From: DASTCC01 sp035711465
GTDB taxonomy: Bacteria; Acidobacteriota; Vicinamibacteria; Vicinamibacterales; SCN-69-37
NCBI GenBank assembly: GCA_035711465.1
Contig: DASTCC010000034.1
Coordinates: 1 to 6,986, forward strand
Direction: 5' to 3'
DNA: 6,986 nt
Of this stretch, positions 1 through 4,722 are shown in pieces. The notes under the pieces are model-generated. The model did no database searches and was not told the DNA's origin. It was given only the letters and a program-made list of their open reading frames with translations. Each line of letters begins with the position of its first letter. Position 1 is the first letter of the stretch. A program made the translations under genes and the position numbers.

Positions 1-247
1 ACGGCACGCGCGCCTTGAACACGGCGCTGAAGGTGAGCGTGTAGACGCCGACGAGGACGGCCGGCCCGAGACCGAACCACAGCACGCCGAGCAGCGTGCC
101 GCGAAACCGCTCGGCGAGATCGCGGCGGGTGAGCGCCATGATCAGATGCCGGTGCGCGAACAGCGCGGCCGGCATCCGCAACGGATTGACCGCGTGATTC
201 GACTGCCGCGGCGAGCGAACGACAACCGGCGTCGTGTGCGCGCTCAT
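1..247 (-). CDS. wzm: ABC-2 polysaccharide export permease, N-terminal part (Wzm-like)
   Basis: This is the first 82 codons of a gene that runs off the left edge. It starts at an ATG (247-245) that shares four bases (ATGA) with the stop of the upstream reductase gene. I translated it by hand. A polar N-terminal tail of about 30 residues is followed by LIMALTRRDLAERFRGTLLG (about residues 35-54), then VLWFGLGPAVLVGVYTLTFS, the first membrane segment, and VFKARVP. The block 'L-x-R-D/E-x-x-x-R-x-R-G-x-x-L-G-x-L-W' followed by 'Y-T-x-x-F-x-x-V-F-K-A-R' is typical of the membrane subunit of O-antigen and capsule ABC exporters (Wzm/TagG/RfbD type). Members of that family carry an undecaprenyl-linked glycan across the inner membrane. 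I infer that this one exports the glycan built by the upstream genes. Its ATPase partner would be expected beyond the left edge. The family is fairly certain; the substrate is inferred. Confidence 0.82.
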   Translation of the reverse strand, partial: MSAHTTPVVVRSPRQSNHAVNPLRMPAALFAHRHLIMALTRRDLAERFRGTLLGVLWFGLGPAVLVGVYTLTFSAVFKARVP

Positions 248-1167
248 CGCCCGGTGACCTGTTTATGACCGGCAGCCCGCCACCAGTCAACCACCTGCGC
301 CAGCCGCGCGTCGAGCGTGACCGGCGCGCGCCATCCGACGTCCTGTTGCAGGCGTTCGAGGTCGGGAACGAGCACGCGAGGGTTGTCGGGCGTCGATCTC
401 CCGTCCTCCACCGTGAGCAGGTCCTCGCGGCCGCACATCGCCGCGAGCCGCCGGGCGACCTCGCCAAGCTCCACGCGCGTGCCGGATCCGACGTTGACGG
501 CGCCGGTCGCCGCCGACAGCGTGACCGCCGCGAGCGCGTCGCCGAGATCGGCGACGTCGATGAGATCGCGGACGTGTGCTCCGGCGCGGCACGTGGCCGG
601 AGCGCCGGCCAGCAACGGCCGTACGATCGACGGCACGAGCCGCGCCTCCGGTTCGCCTGGACCGAACAGGTGGAACACGCGCGCCCAGGCGGCCTCGATG
701 CCGGCGACGCCGGCCGCGGCCTGCATCAGGAACCAGCTCGCGGCCTTGGCCTGCCCGTAGATCGTGGTCGGCGCGATCGGCGTCGCGATCTCGCTGCACG
801 TGCCCTCGGCGGCGCCGTACTCCGCGCACGTGCCGGCGCCGACGACACGCCGTCCGCCCCTGGCGGCGAACTGGCGCACCAGCGTGCCGGTTCGCGCCGC
901 CCACGACAGATTCTGCGGCGCCGTCCAGAACTTGCCGTGCTCGACGTACCAGGCCAGATGCAACAGCGTCGTCGGACGGACACGATCGATGACGACGTCC
1001 ACGGCGGCTTCGTCGAAGAGGTCCGCGACGTGCGCCTCGGCGCCGGAGACGATGGCGTCGGGCTCGATGACGACGGCATGGACCTCGGCGCCGCGCGACG
1101 CGAGGGCGGCGACCGCGCGAGCGCCGATGAAGCCGGTGGCGCCGGTGACCAGGACTCTGGGCGTCAT
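244..1167 (-). CDS. SDR-family NAD(P)-dependent sugar reductase/epimerase, likely NDP-4-keto-sugar reductase
   Basis: A 307-residue extended short-chain dehydrogenase. The start is ATG at 1167, overlapping the epimerase stop as ATGA; the stop overlaps the permease start in the same way. The N-terminus VLVTGATGFIGARAV carries the Rossmann GxxGxxG motif (G9, G12, G15). The catalytic pair is Y137-xxx-K141 in IYGQAKAAS, preceded by VGAGTCAEYG (about 109-118) and a HLAWYVEHGKFW segment (70-81). The open frame continues upstream to 2289, but that part lies over the epimerase and methyltransferase genes in another frame and lacks family motifs. As the last enzyme of the sugar cassette, after dehydratase, C-methyltransferase and epimerase, the expected role is stereospecific reduction of the 4-keto group to finish a CDP-6-deoxy-3-C-methylhexose. 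Family membership is clear; the reaction is inferred from context, and a C-4 or C-2 epimerase role remains possible. Confidence 0.85.
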   Translation of the reverse strand: MTPRVLVTGATGFIGARAVAALASRGAEVHAVVIEPDAIVSGAEAHVADLFDEAAVDVVIDRVRPTTLLHLAWYVEHGKFWTAPQNLSWAARTGTLVRQFAARGGRRVVGAGTCAEYGAAEGTCSEIATPIAPTTIYGQAKAASWFLMQAAAGVAGIEAAWARVFHLFGPGEPEARLVPSIVRPLLAGAPATCRAGAHVRDLIDVADLGDALAAVTLSAATGAVNVGSGTRVELGEVARRLAAMCGREDLLTVEDGRSTPDNPRVLVPDLERLQQDVGWRAPVTLDARLAQVVDWWRAAGHKQVTGR

Positions 1168-1694
1168 CGCGCGTAGTCCGGATACCCGGCGTCGCGCGTC
1201 GAGATCTCCACCGGCCCGAACGGCCAGTCGATCGCGAAGGCGGGGTCGTTCCAGCGCACGCCCCGCGCGGCGTCGGGCGCGTGCTCGACGTTGATCTGGT
1301 AGAGCACGTGGCAGTCGTCTTCGAGGGTGAGCAAGCCGTGCGCGCAGCCCTCGGGCATGTAGAGGGCGAGCTGATTGGCGGCGGAGAGCTCGTAGCTCGC
1401 CGAGCGAAGATAGGTCGGCGACTCCGGCCGCAGGTCCACGACGACGTCCTGAACGCCGCCGCGCACGCATCGCACGAGCTTGACTTCGGCATGCGGCGCC
1501 GCCTGATAGTGCATGCCGCGAAGCGTGCCGCGGCGGCGGCTGATCGACAGGCTCGTCTGCCTGAAGTGGCCGACCAGCCCACGGTCGGCGAGCGTGCGCT
1601 CGCAGGCGAAGCGGACGAACGCGCCGCGGTGGTCGACGCTCGGCTCCGCCTTCACCAGCCAGACGCCGTCCACGGCCGTAGGTTCGAACCGCAC
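1164..1694 (-). CDS. RmlC-like cupin NDP-4-keto-sugar epimerase (probably 5-epimerase)
   Basis: A 176-residue protein of the dTDP-4-dehydrorhamnose 3,5-epimerase family, of usual length. It starts at GTG 1694-1692, directly after the methyltransferase TAA (1697-1695) with no gap; ribosome binding upstream is weak (AGGTG). Visible family marks are DHRGAFVRF (21-29), RGTLRGMHYQ with the expected catalytic H62, K72 and R75 in VKLVRC, VVVDLR with D87, MPEGCAHG with H119, LYQ with Y132, GVRWNDPAFAIDWP (145-158) and D168 in ISTRD, which should pair with H62. The tyrosine pair usually found soon after the YK/YQ motif reads E-H here (137-138). RmlC enzymes epimerise 4-keto-6-deoxy sugars at C-5 and often C-3. 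If the upstream methyltransferase acts first, C-3 has no exchangeable proton, so only C-5 epimerisation, giving an L-sugar, would be possible. Family is certain; the carbon is inferred. The gene symbol is left open because rmlC implies dTDP-rhamnose. Confidence 0.88.
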   Translation of the reverse strand: MRFEPTAVDGVWLVKAEPSVDHRGAFVRFACERTLADRGLVGHFRQTSLSISRRRGTLRGMHYQAAPHAEVKLVRCVRGGVQDVVVDLRPESPTYLRSASYELSAANQLALYMPEGCAHGLLTLEDDCHVLYQINVEHAPDAARGVRWNDPAFAIDWPFGPVEISTRDAGYPDYAR

Positions 1695-2909
1695 TTACAA
1701 CACCTGGACGTGCGGGATCGGCACGATGAAGCGGCCCCCGCCGCGCCGGTAGGCGTCCTGCTGGCGCAGCACCTCGCCGGCGAAGTTCCAGACGAGCAGC
1801 AGCGCGTAGTCCGGACGGCGCTCGGCGAGCGCCTGCGCGTCGACGATCGGGATGCCGACGCCGGGCATGTACCTTCCCTGCTTGTGCACGCTTCGATCGG
1901 CGACGAAGTCGAGCATCGTGACGTCGATGCCGAAGTAGTTGAGCAGCGTCGAGCCCTTGGCGGCGGCGCCGTACGCGGCCAGGGTGGCGCCGCCGGCCTT
2001 GAGGTGGCCCAGCAGCGTCACGATGGTCTCGCGCAAGGCGTTGACCCGCTCGGCAAACGTCGCGTAGTACGCGGGCGAGACGATGCCGAGCGACTGCTCC
2101 TCGTCGAGCAGCGCCCGGACGCGCGCCGACGGCGTGCCGTCGTGCGTGAGAAACAGCCGCAGCGATCCGCCGTGGATGTGGAGGCGCTCGACGTCGGTCA
2201 CGATGAGCCCTTCGGCCGCGCACAGGCGGACGAGCGCGGTCAGCGAGAAATAGAAAACGTGCTCGTGGTAGACCGTGTCGAACTCGCACCGCTCGACCAG
2301 ATCGCGGACGTAGGGCGCCTCGATCACGGCGACGCCGCCCGGCTTGAGCACGCGATGCAGGCCGGCGACAAAGCCGCGGATGTCCGGGACGTGCGCCATG
2401 ACGTTGTTGGCGTGGATGACGTCGGCGGTGCGGCCCTCGGCGGCGAGGACGGCGGCCAGCGGCTCGCCGAAGAACTCCGAGATCGTGTCGATGCCGCGGC
2501 CGCGGGCGACGTCGGCGATGTTGGTCGCCGGCTCGATGCCGAGCACCGGCACGCCCGCCGCGACGTAGTGCTGCAGCAGATAGCCGTCGTTGCTGGCGAT
2601 CTCGAACACCCGCGAGCCGGCGCCGAGACCGCGCTCGCGCACCAGGCGCGTCACCAGCGTCCGCGCGTGCGCCACCATCTCGTCGGAGTTCGACGAGAAG
2701 TACGTGTAGGTGCGGAACAGCCGCTCGGGCGGGACCAGATCCGTCAACTGCACCAGCGAACAGGTCTGGCAGCCGACCACGTTCAGCGGAAAGCGCTCCT
2801 GCGGCGCGTCGGCCTCGGCGACGATCGAGTTGGCGAGCGGCGTAACGCCGAGGTCCAGGACCGGGAAGAACGTCGTGCCTCCGCAGGCCCGGCAGCGCTC
2901 CAGGCTCAC
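1695..2909 (-). CDS. NDP-4-keto-6-deoxyhexose 3-C-methyltransferase (TylC3/TcaB9 type)
   Basis: A 404-residue SAM-dependent C-methyltransferase with the full three-part family layout. An N-terminal zinc-binding region has C6-x2-C9 and C47-x2-C50 around LGVTPLAN. A central Rossmann SAM domain has VFEIASNDGYLL (101-112). The C-terminal domain contains AAYGAAAKGSTLLNYFG (about 304-320). Active-site residues reported for TcaB9 (Tyr76, His181, Tyr222, Glu224, His225, as I recall them) line up at a constant offset of 8 with Y68, H173, Y214, E216 and H217. HGGSLR (246-251) is also a family block. These enzymes methylate C-3 of an NDP-4-keto-6-deoxy sugar through an enediolate. I chose GTG at 2909 over an earlier in-frame start at 2987 because it forms a GTGA overlap with the dehydratase stop, has a GGAG site seven bases upstream and begins where family homology begins. 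The CDP carrier is inferred from the neighbouring cytidylyltransferase. Confidence 0.92.
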   Translation of the reverse strand: MSLERCRACGGTTFFPVLDLGVTPLANSIVAEADAPQERFPLNVVGCQTCSLVQLTDLVPPERLFRTYTYFSSNSDEMVAHARTLVTRLVRERGLGAGSRVFEIASNDGYLLQHYVAAGVPVLGIEPATNIADVARGRGIDTISEFFGEPLAAVLAAEGRTADVIHANNVMAHVPDIRGFVAGLHRVLKPGGVAVIEAPYVRDLVERCEFDTVYHEHVFYFSLTALVRLCAAEGLIVTDVERLHIHGGSLRLFLTHDGTPSARVRALLDEEQSLGIVSPAYYATFAERVNALRETIVTLLGHLKAGGATLAAYGAAAKGSTLLNYFGIDVTMLDFVADRSVHKQGRYMPGVGIPIVDAQALAERRPDYALLLVWNFAGEVLRQQDAYRRGGGRFIVPIPHVQVL

Positions 2910-3895
2910 GCGGTCTCTCCGATCAGCTTGCGGTACCAGTCGATGGTCTCGCCGAGACCGCTCTCGAGCGAATAGAGCGGCGTCCACTGCAGCCGCTCGC
3001 GCGCCTTGCGCGCCGAGAGGAACTGCCGGCGGATCTCGTTGCTCGCTTCGTTGAGGATCACCGGCTGCAGCGTGCTCTGCATCAGCCGCGAGATCATCTG
3101 CACGAGCTCGATCACCGACACCTGCTGCTCATAGGAGAAGTTGAACGCCTCGCCCTTGAGGCTCGGATCCTTCGCCAGCGCCTCGGCGAGCAGCATGTAG
3201 ACGGCGGCGCCGTCGCGGACGTAGAAGTAGTCGCGGATGAACGAGCCATCCGAGCGAATGATCGGCGGCGTCCCTCGCAGGATGGAGCGGACCGTGCCGG
3301 GGACGAGGCGGTTCCAGTTGAGATCGCCGCCGCCGAAGAAGTTGCCGCAGCGGGTGATGACGATCGGCAAGCCGAAGGCCTGCGCGTACATCTGCGCGAT
3401 CAGATCCGCGCACGACTTGCTGACGTCGTACGGGTAGCTGCCCTGGAGCGGCGCGTCCTCGGCGTACGGCAGCACCTCGTGCTCGCCGTAGGCCTTGTCG
3501 GAGGACGCGAACACGACCTCCGAGACGAGCCTGGCATGCCGGCAGGCGTCGAAGAGCAGATAGCTGCCGCGGATGTTGGCCTCGAGCGTGCCCACGGGCT
3601 CGCGGCTGGCGACGCCGACGATCGTCTGCGCGGCCAGGTGGAACACCGTGCGGATCTCGTACTCGGCGAGCGTCCGGCGCAGCAGCGGCTCGTCGCACAG
3701 GTCGCCATGGACAACCCGCACCTCCGCCATCAGGCCGCTGCGCACGAACTCGCTGTCGGGCAGGCGATCCCGGACCAGGCAGACGACGTCGGCGCCCGAT
3801 TCCACCAGCCGGCGCACCAGCCACGATCCGACGAGCCCGGTCGCACCGGTGACGAAGACGGGACGATCCAGCCAGAATGTCGACGTCGACGTCAC
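2906..3895 (-). CDS. SDR-family NDP-sugar 4,6-dehydratase, probably CDP-glucose 4,6-dehydratase
   Basis: A 329-residue extended short-chain dehydrogenase. FWLDRPVFVTGATGLVGSWL (7-26) carries the NAD-binding GxxGxxG (G17, G20, G23). VFHLAAQTIVG (84-94) follows, then SSDKAYG (131-137) and the catalytic Y156-xxx-K160 in YDVSKSCADL. RCGNFFGGGDLNWNRLVPG (182-200) and the later RDYFYVRD block are substrate-domain motifs. The S-D-K triad position and the S-K-x-C-A-[DE]-L stretch resemble CDP-glucose 4,6-dehydratase RfbG (TSDKCY, SKGCAEL) more than the D-E pair of the dTDP-glucose enzyme RmlB. The protein is somewhat shorter than RfbG. The expected reaction is CDP-glucose to CDP-4-dehydro-6-deoxyglucose in the cytosol. 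An earlier in-frame start at 3955 exists, but GTG 3895 gives a GTGA overlap with the rfbF stop, has GGAAGG ten bases upstream and starts just before the fold. Family is certain. A UDP- or GDP-sugar substrate cannot be excluded, though the adjacent rfbF argues for CDP-glucose. Confidence 0.87.
   Translation of the reverse strand: MTSTSTFWLDRPVFVTGATGLVGSWLVRRLVESGADVVCLVRDRLPDSEFVRSGLMAEVRVVHGDLCDEPLLRRTLAEYEIRTVFHLAAQTIVGVASREPVGTLEANIRGSYLLFDACRHARLVSEVVFASSDKAYGEHEVLPYAEDAPLQGSYPYDVSKSCADLIAQMYAQAFGLPIVITRCGNFFGGGDLNWNRLVPGTVRSILRGTPPIIRSDGSFIRDYFYVRDGAAVYMLLAEALAKDPSLKGEAFNFSYEQQVSVIELVQMISRLMQSTLQPVILNEASNEIRRQFLSARKARERLQWTPLYSLESGLGETIDWYRKLIGETA
2917..2920 (-). promoter_or_regulatory. 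ribosome binding site of the C-methyltransferase gene
   Basis: Minus-strand GGAG within GGAGAG, seven bases before GTG 2909, inside the end of the dehydratase gene. It supports this start over the in-frame one at 2987. Confidence 0.6.
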
Positions 3896-4722
3896 GTTTG
3901 CAGGACCTTCCGCGGACGCTGCCACGTGGCCCACGCGGCCTCGCCTTCGCTCCACAGGGCATTGAGGTACTGGAAGTCACGAAACGTGTCCATGCACTGC
4001 CAGAAGCCCTGGTGCTTGTAGACGCCGAGCTGTCCCTCGGCCGCCAGCCGCTCGAGCGGCGTGCGCTCGAGCACGCAATCCTCGTCGTCGCTCAGGTAGT
4101 CGAGCACGCCGCGATCGAACACGAAGAAGCCGCCGTTGATCAGGCCGTCGTGCATCTGCGGCTTCTCGCTGAACGCGGTGACCCGTTCGCCGTCGGTGAC
4201 CAGCTCGCCGAAGCGTGACTGCGGCCGCACGCCGGTCACGGTGGCCAGCCGGCCGCTGGCGCGATGAAAGGCGACGAGCGCATCGAGATCGACGTCGGAC
4301 ACGCCGTCGCCGTACGTGACCAGGAACGTGTCGCCCTCGACGTAGCGTGACGCCCGCTTGATGCGCGCGCCGGTCATGGTCTTGAGCCCGGTGTTGGCCA
4401 GCGTCACGCGCCAGCCGAGCTCCTGGTGATCGCCGTAGGAACGCACGGTGCGGGTGGCGCTGGCGCCGCCGAGCTCGACCGTGAGGTCGTGCTGCATCTC
4501 GTCGTAGCGCAGGAAGTACTCGCGAATGCGCTCGCCCTTGTAGCCGAGGCAGACGATGAAGTCGGTGTGGCCGTACTCGGCGTAGCCCTTCATGATGTGC
4601 CAGAGAATCGGGCGATCCCCGATCTCGACCATCGGCTTGGGCCGGTACTCGGTCTCCTCCCGCAAACGCGTGCCCGTGCCGCCGCAGAGCAGCACGACCG
4701 GGAGTCCTGTACGATTGGTCAC
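3892..4722 (-). CDS. rfbF: glucose-1-phosphate cytidylyltransferase
   Basis: A 276-residue nucleotidyltransferase that joins CTP and alpha-D-glucose-1-phosphate to give CDP-glucose and pyrophosphate, committing carbon to CDP-linked 6-deoxy sugars. Family marks are VVLLCGGTGTRLREET (9-24, nucleotide-binding loop), RPKPMVEIG (27-35), PILWHIMKGY (38-47), FIVCLGYKGERIREYF (55-70), MTGARIKR (116-123), TYGDGVSDVD (136-145, with the metal-binding Asp139), SRFGE, FSEKP, INGGFFVF and FWQCMDT. These follow RfbF closely along its length; typical RfbF is about 257 residues, so there are a few extra residues at each end. I chose GTG at 4722 because it overlaps the glycosyltransferase stop as GTGA and has a purine-rich GGGGGAG ribosome binding site five bases upstream; a TTG at 4743 is the only earlier option. 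This gene sets the nucleotide carrier for the genes after it. Confidence 0.95.
   Translation of the reverse strand: MTNRTGLPVVLLCGGTGTRLREETEYRPKPMVEIGDRPILWHIMKGYAEYGHTDFIVCLGYKGERIREYFLRYDEMQHDLTVELGGASATRTVRSYGDHQELGWRVTLANTGLKTMTGARIKRASRYVEGDTFLVTYGDGVSDVDLDALVAFHRASGRLATVTGVRPQSRFGELVTDGERVTAFSEKPQMHDGLINGGFFVFDRGVLDYLSDDEDCVLERTPLERLAAEGQLGVYKHQGFWQCMDTFRDFQYLNALWSEGEAAWATWQRPRKVLQT
3906..3911 (-). promoter_or_regulatory. ribosome binding site of the 4,6-dehydratase gene
   Basis: Minus-strand GGAAGG, ten bases before GTG 3895. The spacing is slightly long. It lies within the last codons of rfbF and supports a coupled start in the GTGA overlap. Confidence 0.5.

Noticed and set aside
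1168..2289. A long N-terminal extension (374 codons) of the reductase on the minus strand, suggesting a fusion protein
   Set aside because: The extension overlaps the epimerase and methyltransferase genes out of frame and is low-complexity Arg/Ala. The true protein starts at ATG 1167, right before the Rossmann motif.
1281..2975. A 564-codon open frame on the plus strand across the methyltransferase and epimerase genes
   Set aside because: It is antisense to two well-supported genes. Its translation is rich in R, A, D, V and H with no recognisable domain, as expected of the mirror frame of high-GC codons.
3896..3955. A 20-residue N-terminal extension of the dehydratase
   Set aside because: The extra residues are Arg/Gly/Ala-rich, lie in the rfbF gene and precede the family fold. 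GTG 3895 has both a coupled overlap and a ribosome binding site.
3129..3980. A 283-codon minus-strand frame inside the dehydratase gene
   Set aside because: Wrong frame relative to the dehydratase, with an Arg/Ala-rich shadow composition. The dehydratase frame carries all the SDR motifs.
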